From Rhizoclosmatium globosum (lineage: Eukaryota; Chytridiomycota; Chytridiomycetes; Chytridiales; Chytriomycetaceae): 64,000 nt of DNA. Shown in pieces: positions 32,609 to 45,158 of the stretch (within the stretch, counting starts at the first letter, position 1; each line of letters starts with the position of its first letter). Position numbers and translations under genes: made by a program. The stretch covers positions 1 to 64,000 of the forward strand of contig MCGO01000011.1 of the NCBI GenBank assembly GCA_002104985.1, read 5' to 3'. Under the pieces are notes generated by a model that did not search any database, was not told the origin of the DNA, and saw only the letters and a program-made list of their open reading frames with translations.

Positions 32609-35600
32609 CTTTCCATGAAGATTGACAGCGGTAAACGAACCATATACATCGACAGCGCACAAGTGTCTAGCCCAGTAACGAAAGAAGCAACTTTCAATGG
32701 AGGAGAATCATCCACAGTCGTGAATCCAATCAACTCTCCAGAATCGACTCCTGAATAGCATTCTCTTATCTCAGTCAAAGACGCAAGTGCACCATCATCA
32801 GACGACCAACCCATAGCCAAAACTGCCACATTCGAGAAAACACGTTCGGGTGTGTCAACAGCGCACGCTTCGTCTTGTTCTCCAAAAACCAAATCGTCGC
32901 TGTACCATTTGGCTCTCCAGTAGCAAGAACTTGCTCGCTGTAGTTTGAGAATGCCACAACAGTCGAACGTGACATGTTTGGATCACCTAAACCTTGAGTT
33001 GACCAAACACTGGAAGAAGCAGAGCGTCGTTGAACACTAGAGAAAGAACCTCTGTCGCTACCAACAGTTCCGGGAACTGGAGCACTTCCTGGAGTCACTA
33101 GCACACTGACAGAAGCCAAATCCTTGGAAACTCCATCCCAAAGAGCGACAGTACTATCATCGACAACAATCGCCACATTTCTGCTTCCGATTCCTGCATT
33201 CGCTGGCACCAAAGCCGAAATACGCCCGTACTTAAGCTTGAGAGACTTCATGTGAGTAATGTCCTCAGACTGTGTATTCCAGTCCCACATATGAACCGAC
33301 CCATCTTCGTGTCCAGTCAAGAAGCTCAAATATTCCACTTGAGCAGCGTTCTTTGGTTGTGCTTGCTGTTGTCCCGCAGTCAAATTCGCTTTGATGAAGG
33401 TCACACAAGTGGGAGAAGTGATTTGAGGGTCTCGGCACAAGTTATACGTGGCAATCAAACCATCCTCGACTTTTTTGCTGCTCCAGAGTCCTTTGATCCA
33501 TCCACGCAAGTCAGCAGAGATGCTATCGTTATACAAAACACTCAAGTATCCTTGGTCTGTAACAACGACAGTGAATGGCTTCGACGGATGGCTATCATAC
33601 CAACAACAACATCTTTGAAAAATGCAGGCTTGGGGTATGAATACTTGTCTGGCGCACCTTCCATCGACATATCGTAACATCGAACCTTCTGCTTTCCTTT
33701 GACGTCCGACAAAGAGACATCAGTCCAGTTCTCAGTGACCGCCCAACCAATATTGTTGGTTGCACCACTCATAATTGGGCTTAACCCTTGCGATAGGGCT
33801 GGAAGCAAAGAGTAGTAGCGAACAGTGGAGTGGTCTCCTAAATCATTCATAGCCCAGACTTGAGTCTCCCACTCAACTCTCCATCCGTGAGAATCGTCAT
33901 TCGGTTTCTGCTGAACAAGCAAACAGGCTGTTCCACGTCACTTCCCAGAATAGTTCCCATGTGAACGAAAGCAGGAAGTTCGCCTTCCTTGACACTTTCT
34001 AGCGACTCATTGAGACCCAAAATGTGGATTACTTTTCCGTCTTGAGGGATAATGGCGATACGAGTTCCATCACTTGACAACGAAACGTATCGAACAGTGT
34101 CAATCTCGATATCAACCTTCGCCACAGCTCGTTTGGCACGGTAATCAATCAAAGTGTATCCAGTGCCTTCATCAGTAGCAACCAGAACGTATGTCGACTT
34201 GTGTGCCAAAGCGAATCTGCACATCCATCAGCAGGAGGATCACTGTGCGACTTGGTTGGAATGTACTGTACGACACAAAAAATCAGACTTTTCACTACCT
34301 AAATCAAAAACACAAACCTGCAAGAAAAGACCACTCTCAGCATCAGCAGCCAATTCATCCACATCCAACAGGATGAACAACTCACGATATTCATCCCAAA
34401 AACCAAGCGTCGAATATGCCCCGCAAATAGGCTGTCGCGGGTACTGGCTCTTGATAACTCGCAAAAGCTGGAACGAAAGCGCATCCCACAACACAATTCT
34501 TCCAGGATCACTTCCATCACTTGCAGTAACCACACATCCATCGTCTTTTGTCCAAGCCATGGCCGTGATCAAGTCACCCTCCGGAAGCGAAGGATCTTCA
34601 ATATGTCCAACAGTTGAGAGGTTAGCAGTATCCAAAAAGAGGATCGATCGTGACGCAACAGCGATAGTCTTTCCGTCACGAGAGAAGCAACACACAAGAG
34701 GCAGTCCTTCCTCTTCGTTGGTGATTCCCAAAGTTGCAGTTCCAATAACACGACCCCGTTCTTCAGGAAGTACTGAGAGTGCACTTTTGAAGTTGACTTC
34801 AAACAGACGGAGAGTACTTGCCCCATCCGAGTTTCGGATTCCAGCGACAGCAACAAGGTTTGCATACGTATCGCGAGAAGTGACAGTCAACTCCTGAGAT
34901 GGATCATCACTACGCAAAAGCGCCACAGGTTCGCCACGAGAGGTTGGTCTGTTGATCCATTCGCCCAGTTCAATTCTGGAGCCTTGGATTTAATCCAGGA
35001 CCGAACGTCGCCAGAGACTACGGAGTAGTGTACAAGTTGGCGGCAAGAGGAATCAACTGACGTGGAGACTTGGACAATGTGTTGTAGTTGACAATCAAGA
35101 AGCGATAGTCTGTAACAAGCAATCAGTCAACAAATACCGTGCGTAAAATTACTTACATTCAGTCAACTGCGCACTGTAAATGCTAACCCCCAAGTTCTCC
35201 AACGCAAACTTGAAACATTCCAAATTTCGTCCAACAATCCCGCATCAATAGCAGCACCCAAGAAAGAAATACTCTGCAAAGTCTTGACAGCCTCAGTAGC
35301 TCCAGAAGTTCCACAGTTGAGCAAATGCCAAACCACAGACGAAATACGACGCTCATTTGGTTTTCCAAGAATCAGCAAGGTTTGGTTGAAGCCGAAAGTC
35401 TTTACAACAGTTGTTGCTTTGTCTCTTCCGTTTGAGGACTTGGTTTCAGTTGCAGGCGCACCTGTACCAGCTGCTTCCTTCACCTTTTTGTCTCGCCAAT
35501 AGTTCGCAAGAGAGCGGTGGGTAGCGACAAGACGGTCAGTGAGGTACAAATACCGCTCTGCTGCAACACTTTTGAACACAGAACTTGACCTACACAAAAC

Positions 35601-38600
35601 CACAAGTCAGTACCCAAACTCAACCCAAAAATTCGAACCATCCCACTTACCAAAAGTATGCTTCCAGACCACCAGCGCCAACCCGCTTCTTAGCTAGACA
35701 ACCCTGCAACTCCCACAAAACCTGTTCAACAAGAACGCTATTCAACCGCCGCACAACAACATCCTTTCCTTCAAAGACCTCCGAAACAACATCCCACTCT
35801 AAACTAACAACGTCCGTCAACTCCCCTAAACTGAGTCCGTTCCTCGCCGCCGTGATGAATGCACAGATCCGTGAAACAAGGAGAACACCAAACTGCTTCT
35901 CGAGTTGCTCTAGAGCGTCTTCGAGGATTCCAGAAACGCTTTCAGACTGCAGAGCACGCTTTGCGACGCTGTAGTCTGTCATACCCGTCCACTTGGATGC
36001 ACATAATTGGAAGGCTGTTGAAATGTATAATGGGACTCGAGAGGCTTGCGCTTTTGTTGTCAGCAATGTCATTTGCTCGCTGTGAGGGTACGTTTTGATG
36101 CTGCAATGAGCTTTGTAACGTATCTGTCAACTTCACGGGAGGATAGTGGTCCTAATTCCAGATACATAGCGTTTGAAATGTTGCTGATCATGTCTTGCTG
36201 TTGTTGGGGAGTGACTGAAGGGAATTTGGAGCAAAGGGAAAGAAAGAGGGATTGCTTTTTGGAGACTGGGTTTGCACTGATGATGACTTTCACATTTTCT
36301 GGAAGGAGAGCGGGGAGCCAGTCAATATTCAACGCATCAGCTTCGTTGGTCAAGTCGTAAAGACCGTCAATAATCTGTTCGAAAGTTAACACGAAAAACA
36401 GTTATCTCTAGGACTTACCAAAACCAATGGAACCTCGGAAGTCGCAAGTCCCATTCCGATGCGTATTCCAAGCTTCAAACCACTCATACTAGTAGGTGGC
36501 CAATTCTCCAACAACTCAAACAACTCGTCTGCAACACAACATCGCAACAACACCGTCTTCAGTGACAGCCTCCAATTCTTCCGTGATGCGTGCCCTTAAA
36601 TCGTCCATTCCATATAAATGCGAAATCTGACGACAGATGGACGAAAGTAATGAATGGATGTTACTTGAAGTGTGAGTCTTCCAACAAATCGCGAAATAAC
36701 AAGCGGAGTCGGAGAACAGTATTTGGGATGATGTTGTTCAACTTTGCAAGGACAGCCGATTTACCAATCCCAGCAGGTCCTAAACATAAATCGTTATTCA
36801 CAACACCTCATAATCAAAACAAAAACTCACCATACAAAACACAAACCCTTCCAACCCCTCCCAATCCCCCACAAACGAAACCAATTTATCAAGAACCTCC
36901 TCTCTCCCAACAAATTCACCACCCGCAGCACCCAAAGCGTCTGAACAACTTTATCCTGCTCCTCAAGTTCAACGCCGAGCGCTGTAGTCCCACTCGCAGC
37001 TTTTGCAACAGCGGATGTGTAATGCCTCAACATGCTTTCAGCAAGAATCCGCGCTGTATCGTCACAGAATGTTTTGAGGTATGATGCGTGGCCTTTTCGG
37101 TGGATGGGTTGAATCCAGTGATGGGTGACCAAGGGACAGAGTAAGATCGCTTTGGTTTGATTTTTGATACGAGGGTACGTTTGGCGGAGGTTGTGTCGAT
37201 GGAGGGTTGGGTGTTTCCTGTTGTATCAAAGTAGCGGGGTTCAAGGTATGATGGGAGGCTCTTTTGATCCTGATGTTGCTGTTGGTGCTTGTTTTGTGAA
37301 TGTACGTCTGTAGGATGGTTGTTAGACAAGTCATTTCCTCACTGTGGTCGTCATGACTCCATAACATCCAAGATATTCCACCAGTTGCGTCCATTAACGT
37401 GTAAGCATTGTCTGAATTCCAAAAATCTTCGCCTTTTAACTCTCTGCTGGCTTTGTCGGCATCCAGTAATTACATCAGCCCCTTTCCTCAACTTCGTCGA
37501 TCCTTATCATCCCTCATTCTACCTCATCTTCTCTAACCTCTCTCTAAACCTCGCAAAGTAATACTCAACTGGAAACATGTAATCCTGTCAACCCCGACAC
37601 CACTACCACTTTCTGTAACAAGATCGACATAATAATCAACACCATTCGTCTGAATCCTCTTTCTAGTATCATTCCCTTGCTCCAAACTCCCGCGCCTCAA
37701 CCAACAAATTCAAGAGTCTAGGTTTCACAAAGACAGACCACTTCTCCAGGCCACGCCGGTTGAAGATCCAAGAACGTCAGAGATGGGGGAGAGAGTGTAC
37801 GTATTTGAGTTTGAGTCGAGAGCGTACCAGTTTCAAGGAGGGAAGGGTCAGTGGCTGCAGAGAGGAGGATAGAAAAGTCGCGGGCAGGGATGGAGGAAGG
37901 CAAAGTTGTAGAGCCGTATTTATCGCCAAGGAGACAGAAGAAGGCAGGACCGAATGAAGATTCGAGGCAGTCTGAAAGGAGTCTGTTTGTGTGCTACAAA
38001 AAGAAGGTGGGGGGTGCGTGTTAGAGAGGTGTCTCCAAAAACCAATTTAGGGGCACAGCTTTGTGTCAATATTAAGTTTGTACCTCGATATCGATGGCGT
38101 CTGAGGAGTCAGGCATGTTCCAGGGACTGTAGAGCAGTACAACAAATCAGTGACAGAGCAAGCAAGGAGGCAAGAAAGGAGGCAAGGGGCCCAGTTGAAA
38201 CACTTGTCACAGATCACAGCAACAAACACGCACCAGTCAACCACGTCAAAGTCCACACCGAGAACCCTGGCAAAGCGGCGCAAGAAAGGCCACACGTCTT
38301 TGTGGAGGGCATTGCGTTCCCAGAGGAATCTAGTTGGTGTTCAGTACTAGTTACATTGGCAACAACGAAGCCCAAACCATCGGCATTCGCAGCAACAAAC
38401 AACTTGACTGGCTTCACATTTGCATTTGAACTAGTTCGAGCCGCCTTTGCCTGGGCCATCAGCGCCGAGAAGACCGGCCTGACCTCGCGTGTTGGCGCCC
38501 CGTCAAAGCCAAGGAACACATCGCCCGTTGGTGGCGTGCTTAGACGGACATCGTGCGTGGTTCGTAGATGGGATGGGTACTGTGTGGGCGCGTTGCTGTT

Positions 38601-38641
38601 GCATCGTCTGGTGGTGTTTCAGAGGACGGTTGGTTGCCCAT
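32609..38641 (-). CDS. NPHP3/NWD1/TEP1-like protein: DUF4062-like, NACHT, WD40
   Basis: Start ATG 38641 gives MGNQPSSE, an N-myristoylation consensus (Gly2, Ser6). A DUF4062-like N-terminal fold follows (VKLFVAANADGLG ... ERNALHKDVWPFLRRF ... VDFDVVDW), then IHRKGHASYLKTFCDD, and NACHT with Walker A GPAGIGKSA (near 36770) and Walker B-like IDGLYDLTNEADAL (near 36350). A winged-helix/helical region and SSVFKSVAAERYLYL lead into two WD40 propellers (34926-32609; e.g. GHEDGSVHMWDWN, VVAFSNYSEQVLATGEPNGT). Several short introns occur (e.g. near 37320, 36790, 36415, 35590, 35130 and 34275). Multiple single-base frame breaks are present (e.g. near 38560, 32790 and 32660). NPHP3 uses myristoylation to reach cilia. 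A flagellar or scaffold role is inference only. Confidence 0.75.
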
Positions 38642-38936
38642 CCTTGCACTTTGTTGTTCAGTGTCAAAATGATTGAATTGTGGCTGCTTGGTGTCTCCCC
38701 CTCCTTTCTTCCTTATTTATTAAACTGCTTATTGTCTCTTTATATATTTGTAAGGCCTTTCCTAGCATTCTACTTAATCCTAAATCACCATTCACATTAA
38801 GTCAGTACAAAGCATACATTATTAAATACAAAAGAATAAACGCGATAGCCTGATTTAAGTCCGGCTTGAAGCAGTCAGAGAAAGAATAGTGGAAGGCGCT
38901 TTCTTTCTTTTCTTTTGTTTGAATTCCACACCACAA
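38642..38936. promoter_or_regulatory. Shared divergent promoter region
   Basis: 295 bp separate the start codons of the minus-strand NACHT-WD40 gene (38641) and the plus-strand UPF0390 gene (38937). The AT-rich stretch 38750-38830 and the pyrimidine run before 38930 are candidate core-promoter elements. No defined site is claimed. Confidence 0.45.
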
Positions 38937-39629
38937 ATGGCTCAAGGTCTCATCAAAAAGAGTGCGTCTGCAACAAAAGGAGCCTCGCAGCAAAAGAGGG
39001 ACCTCGGAAAGACGAAGCGTGGAGGTTAGTTGCCTTGGACTGTTGACTTGATTGGACCTGGCATGGACAGTCAGCTAGCTTGGGGTGTCTTGCTCTATAT
39101 ATACTCACGATAACCGTTGGAGTATATTCAAGTTGGAGACTTTCAATTGGATACTATGAATATGGGGATATGGCGATAGATCAATGAAGCTATGCTGACA
39201 GATTGAGCTCAAAAGGAGTTGGACAAGACAACCATTGTCAACCTCATAGTCTTTCTCCGTCTTTTCTTCGTCGTATCTATGATTTTACTTATGACTTAAT
39301 ATTGTATTCAGGCGTCGCAATCGCCCCAAAAAGGCTGCTCTCATCAAGAACAGAAAGCTCAACAAAGTATGAAACTGTCCTCCCTCCCAATATCCCCAAA
39401 TATCAACTAATTCACTCTGCAGAAATTAACAGCAGGAACAATCACAGAAACTGAAAAACAAATGGCCGCAAAGCTGTGTCACGGGAAACTGAGAATCATG
39501 AAGAGCTTGGGAGAGAAGGGACTCAAGGACATCGTTGCGGACAAGAAGAAGAAGGGTTTGATTCGTGCAGAGGAAGCCAAGAAGATGAACGCGGCTTTGG
39601 CTGCCAGGCCTTCTGCTGGGAAAAAGTAA
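38937..39629 (+). CDS. UPF0390-type small basic nuclear/nucleolar protein
   Basis: About 115 residues, very rich in Lys. MAQGLIKKSASATKG and, after intron 39025-39311, VAIAPKKAALIKNRKLNK match the UPF0390 family (human C19orf53 type), known mainly as small nucleolar-enriched proteins of unclear function. Intron 2 is 39367-39422. The last exon (KLTAGTITETEKQMAAKL, then a Lys-rich helix) ends at TAA 39627-39629. The A5 run at about 39327-39331 needs a sixth A to keep the frame between GVAIAPK and AALIKN. The first intron, 287 nt, is the longest seen in this window and could hold regulatory sequence. Confidence 0.75.
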
Positions 39630-39745
39630 TCCGTCTAATCTGTAGCAGTAAATAAAGCGTGTAACTCTCTTTTGACCTCGCTTACTGCTAATTCTCCCTG
39701 TATTTATCCAACAAAGGAAGAGGGTAGAAAAACTTGCTTTGCAAA

Positions 39746-42365
39746 ATGCCATACCCGCCACTTCTTGAACACAAGGCCCTGGGCATCAAAGCCCTCGATG
39801 CCACAAAGATGCACGAGCTCCGCGTCTACGCAAAGAAGTCCCAGGCTCAGCTCCCTCAGACGGCTCCACAACAGGTACAATGCACCTATCATACTTTTGA
39901 CATCCCATGAGCCCCACCTTATTAATACAACCCTATCCCACGTGTCCCTCCCCTCCAACCCAAACCTTCCCCCCATCTAGGCGTGTACCGAAACGTACAG
40001 TCCTTTGACACCCTCCGCAAAGACTTTCCCACCGTGAAAACCCTGGACGACGTGTTCAAGTCAGGCCTCCGTCTGAACCCGAAGGGAAACTGTCTCGGCC
40101 ACCGACCCGTGTACTACGACTACGAGACTAAGAGCATGCAGGCGAAGGACTACGTGTGGCAGTCGTATGAACAAGTTGAAGTCAGAATCAAGAATTTCGC
40201 GTGGGGTTTGCAGAAGCTTGTCAAGGACTTTGGACAGACGGGGATAAATTCCATGTTGGAATCTACGCAGTTGAGTCTGTCCCTACTTGATGAACCCGCT
40301 TTCCTTCACTGCTAAAAAACCCCAATCAGGTAAACTCCCCAGAATATGTCATCACAGACTACGCCTGCCACAGATTCTCAAACACCCTCGTCGCCCTGTA
40401 CGACACCCTCGGAGCCGACACTTCCGAATTCATCCTTAACCACGCCGAAATCCCCGTCCTCATTACAACCCTCGACAAAATCCCAAACATCATTGCACTC
40501 GCCCCGAAATGCAAGTACCTAAAGTCCGTGATCATCATGGACGGGAACTTGCACAAGACGCCGGAAGTGAAGGTGACGATGGGGATGGGGAAGCAGGCAC
40601 TCGCTGCGAATGGTGTTCAGTTGCACTATTTCAGTGAAGTTGAGGCTTTGGGCGTGAAGAACCAGACAGCGTTTAGGTTGCCGACTCCAGAGGATGTTGC
40701 TGTGATTTCTTATACTTCTGGTAAGCTTCTGCAGTTCTGCAGTTGGGCTCGAATAGAGTTGGAAGTAATGGATTCATCGCAATAATAGGAACTACTGGAA
40801 CTCCAAAGGGCGCGATGGTTACTCACGGGAACATTGTGTCGTACATTCGTAGTCACTACGATGTTGGAGCTGCGCCATTCACAACCTCTGATGTCCACAT
40901 GTGTTACTTGCCACTCGCCCATATCTACGAAAAGGGTAACTTGAGCACAATTGTCGTGCACGGTGGAGCTGTTGGATTCTTCAGAGGAGACAGTTGAGTC
41001 ATATTTGCCAATCTGACGAGAACTGATGCTGACTATTCACAGCTGCTTTGTTGTTGGACGACATTGGAAAACTCAGACCAACCCTTTTCGCCAGTGTTCC
41101 ACGTTTGTTGAACAGAATTTACGAGCGTATTATTGCTGGAGCCATGAGTGGATCATCCCTCAAGCAAGGTAAAAAAAAAAAACTTGGAATCAATTTTGTC
41201 TCTTTTGTCCTAACCTTCTTGGTTCCATAGCTTTATTCAACCGCGCCGTTGAAGCAAAGCTTGCCAACTTGAAGGCAACTGGTTCATTCACCCACTCAAT
41301 CTGGGATCGCCTCATTTTCAGCAAGGTTTCTGGAGTCTTGGGTGGCCGTGTCCGTTTGGTCACAAGTGGATCTGCGCCAATCGCGTCCGATGTGTTGAAC
41401 TTTTTGAGAATCGCGTTCTGTTGCCCTGTTGTGGAAGGTTACGGAGCCACTGAAACTGCTTCTGGAGGTGGTATTAGTTTCATGGGGGATATGGATCCAG
41501 GACATATTGGAGCTCCACTTACATGGTATATATGCCGTTTTCCATGGTTTTGAAGTTTGTTACCAATGGATGTATAGTAATGAAGTCAAGTTGGCGTCTG
41601 TCCCAGAGATGCGATACAACGCGTCTGACAAGCCATTCCCACGTGGAGAGATTTGGTTGCGTGGAAACAACATTTTCAAGGGATACTACAAGGATGAGGA
41701 GAAGACGAAAGAAACTATTACTGAAGATGGGTGGTTGAAGACTGGAGACATTGGATTCATTGACCAGAAGGGTCGTATCCACATTATCGACCGTAAGAAG
41801 AACATTTTCAAGGTAAGATTGTTGAATCTTGGATCCATTCTTTTGTATAAGGCGCTAATCACTTTTTGGAAAGCTCGCTCAAGGAGAATACGTTGCCCCC
41901 GAAAAGATTGAAAACGTGTACCAAAAGAGCAACTTGGCTGCACAAGTTTACGTTCACGGAGACAGTCTCCAAGCCGAGCTTGTCGCCATCGTAGTCCCAG
42001 ATGCCGAATACGCCATCCCTCTCGCCCGTGAACACGGTGTCCTCCCAGCTGACACACCAAACCCAGGACCAACAGCTCCAAATGCCCCACCACATCCCCT
42101 CCTCAAGACCGTGTGCCAATCCCAAAAGATCCGGGACCTCGTCTTGAAAGACTTGAACAAGATTGGTAAGCAACACGGCCTGAAAGGATTCGAGTTTGCG
42201 AAAGCCGTGCACTTGGACGCGGAGGGTTTCTCGATTGAGAACGGGTTGTTGACTCCTACCTTCAAGTTGAAGCGAAATGAAGCTGGGTTGAAGTTTAGAC
42301 CGCAGATTGATGTGATGTACAAGGCGTTGAATGAGGCGGCGGCTGCCAAGGGGGCCAAGTTGTGA
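39746..42365 (+). CDS. Long/medium-chain acyl-CoA synthetase 1, C-terminal AKL
   Basis: Adenylate-forming enzyme: fatty acid + ATP + CoA gives acyl-CoA + AMP + PPi. Motifs in order: YVWQSYEQV; the P-loop YTSGTTGTPKGAM, split by intron 40721-40788; [29 protein letters not shown]; the fatty-acyl signature [10 protein letters not shown]; and [10 protein letters not shown] with the catalytic Lys in the last block. Ends AKGAKL, so its last three residues AKL fit a PTS1 peroxisomal signal, as in Faa2-type enzymes. Seven introns were recognised, including 40270-40329. Missing bases near 39865 and in the G-run 40240-40243 break the frame. First of three tandem paralogs; 140 bp to copy 2. Confidence 0.9.
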
Positions 42366-42505
42366 TTTTTCCCTTTTTTAATATTAACAAACAGCCAACG
42401 TGCGTTTTTATTTTTCAATTGGTTCTTTGAATTTCATGATTGAGGTCCCATGTGGCGTGGAGTATTTATTTGGGGGAGGCGCGAAATCACATTCAAATCT
42501 GAGAA

Positions 42506-45098
42506 ATGGGACCTGCAGTCGTCTCGTACCCTGCGTTGGGCATCAAGGCCCTCGAACCAGAGCAAATGCACACGTTAAAGCATTATGCAAAGGAAGTGCC
42601 AAACTCTGCGCCAAAGGACAACTCCACAACAGGTACTTTGATATCTGTCATAACCTACCTTAATACCTCCTCTAACCATGTATCGTATTCAAAAGGCATC
42701 TACCGCAACGTGCAAGCATTCAAAGAACTGACAAAGGACTTTCCAACTGTCAAGACGCTTCACGATGTCTTCCAGCATAGCTTGAAAGCAACCCCAAAGA
42801 ACGACTGTTTGGGACACAGACCCGTCTATTGGGACGGTGCATCTGGTACTTGGAAGGCTAAAGACTACGTGTGGCAGTCTTACGAAACTGTGTACGCGAG
42901 AATTAAGGACTTTGGTTCCGGTGTGATGAAGCTAGCGGAGGAGTTTGGGCTGGATGACAAACACTTCAACTTTGGTGTTTATTCGGTAAGTTATCCCCTA
43001 GGTGTTAATATCTGTCATAAGCTCATTGAATGAGTTGAATAGGTGAATAACCCGGAATATGTCATTGCTGACTTTGCCATCCATATGTTCTCCCTCACTC
43101 TCGTGGCTTTGTACGACACCCTCGGTGCCGACACTTCTGAGTATATCATTAACCACGCAGAAGTCCCAATCATGTTGACAACAATCGACAAGATTGGTAA
43201 TCTAGTTGCTTTGGTTCCAAAGTGCCCAACTCTCAAAGTTATCATTGTAAACGATGGGAACTTGTCCTTGAATTCGGACCAGCAATTGTACTTGAAGCTG
43301 GGCCGTCAAATTTTGAAGGAACGCGGTGTTTCGTTGCTATTGTTCAGCGAAGTTGAGAAGATGGGAAAATCAGCTCCAGCCGAACCGCGTTTGCCGACTC
43401 CTGACCATGTTGCTGCTATTTCGTACACTTCAGGTTTTGTTGCCATTTCTACTTGTACCTGCTTGAAGTGAGACAACTAAACCTCCGAATTCAGGAACGA
43501 CTGGTGTCCCAAAAGGTGCTTTGGTGCTCCACAAGAACGTTATTGCTGTCATGAGAAGTCTTTATGATTCTGGAATGGCTCTCTTGCCTACAGACGTCCA
43601 TATTTCGTACTTGCCATTGGCACACATTTATGAAAAGCTTGCTCTCAATAATATGCTTCTTCATGGAGCTGCTGTTGGGTTTTCTCGTGGAGACAGTGAG
43701 TTGAATATCCTTCTGATATGCGTGTACTGAATTTATCTGACAGCGGCTTTGTTGATGGACGACATTAGTGCATTGAAACCCACCATCTTTATTTCTGTGC
43801 CTCGTCTGTACAACAGAATCTACGAGAGAATCATGTCAGGTGCTACGACTGGATCGGCATTCAAGCAAGGTTCGCCCTATTACATCATTGAACTTGCACA
43901 ACTAACCTGAACAACTCAGCTCTTTTCAAGCGAGCTGTCGCTGCCAAGTTGGCAAACCTGAAGGCCAACGGAACTTTAACCCATAGCATTTGGGATCCCA
44001 TCATCTTCTCCAAAGTCAAAGCCGTACTTGGAGGTCGTTTGAGAGCTGCTTTGAGTGGATCTGCACCCATCTCCAACGAAGTCCTAAACTTTTTGTCGAT
44101 TGCATTTTGTGCGCCTGTTAAGGAGGGATATGGACAAACTGAGTCTGCGGCTGGTTGCACATACGCAGTGCTCAAGGATTACGATCCTGGACACGTTGGA
44201 CCTCCTGTCTCTTGGTAATTAATCTCCATACCATTATTTATTTTTGACACTTACCATATTTTCTCTGGACAGTAACGAAATCAAACTCGCGTCTGTTCCA
44301 GAAATGAAGTATCTTGCAACTGACAAACCATATCCACGTGGTGAGATCTGGGTTCGCGGAAACAACGTGTTTGGAGGATATTACAAGGACGAAGAAAGAC
44401 AAAAGAAGCTCTTACTGAAGATGGGTGGTTGAAGACTGGAGACATTGGATTTATTGACAAGAAAGGACGTATCCACATTATCGACCGTAAGAAGAACATC
44501 TTCAAGGTATGTCCACCGTTGATTTTAACGAGGCTGTCTTAAACCTTGCAATTTTCTTAGCTTGCCCAAGGAGAATATGTTGCCCCTGAAAAGATTGAAA
44601 ACGTGTACCAAAAGAGTCCTTTGATCGCGCAGGTTTACGTTCACGGAGACTCGCTCCAATCCGAGCTCGTGGCCATCGTTGTCCCTGACCAAGAGTACGC
44701 AATTCCAGCTGCCCGTGAAGCCGGTGTACTTCCAGCGAACACTCCGAACCCTGGACCAGCGGCTCCAGGTGCACCCTTGCATCCATTGCTGAAAACTGTT
44801 TGTGAGAGCGAGAAAATGCAGGCAATCTTTTTGAAGGATATGGACAGAGTTGGAAAGGAACACAAACTCAAGGGCTTTGAATTTGCCAAGGCGGTTCATT
44901 TGGATTCCCAAGGATTCTCCATGGAAAACGGGCTTATCACCCCAACTTTCAAATTGAAGAGAAATGAGGCAGCTGTGAGTGATGAATGAAATGTGTATTT
45001 GCTTCTCTAATTCTTTCTCGAAACAGGATAAGTTCAGACCTCAGATTGACGCCATGTACAAGGTACTGAATGAGAAAGCTCCACCTGCTAAGTTGTAA
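42506..45098 (+). CDS. Long/medium-chain acyl-CoA synthetase 2, C-terminal AKL
   Basis: Same architecture and intron positions as copy 1. Start ATG 42506 ([20 protein letters not shown]). [13 protein letters not shown] spans an intron near 43435-43494; then [43 protein letters not shown] and [11 protein letters not shown] lost A in the run 44401-44404 (AAAA for AAAAA) throws the frame before [10 protein letters not shown]-terminal intron (about 44975-45027) splits NEAA from DKFRPQID, and the protein ends PPAKL, a PTS1-type tripeptide AKL. Likely peroxisomal activation of fatty acids for beta-oxidation, inferred from the signal. Confidence 0.9.
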
Positions 45099-45158
45099 AG
45101 GGTTTTAAGTTTTGTAATTGAAAAAGATTCTTTGTTCCAACCATCATTCCTCATCCAA

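Noticed and set aside
37954..38676. 240-codon plus-strand open frame
   Set aside because: Opposite the DUF4062-like start of the NACHT gene, which has recognisable motifs; the plus reading has none.
44380..44430. Programmed ribosomal frameshift in acyl-CoA synthetase 2
   Set aside because: The paralogs carry the extra A in frame; an assembly deletion explains it more simply.
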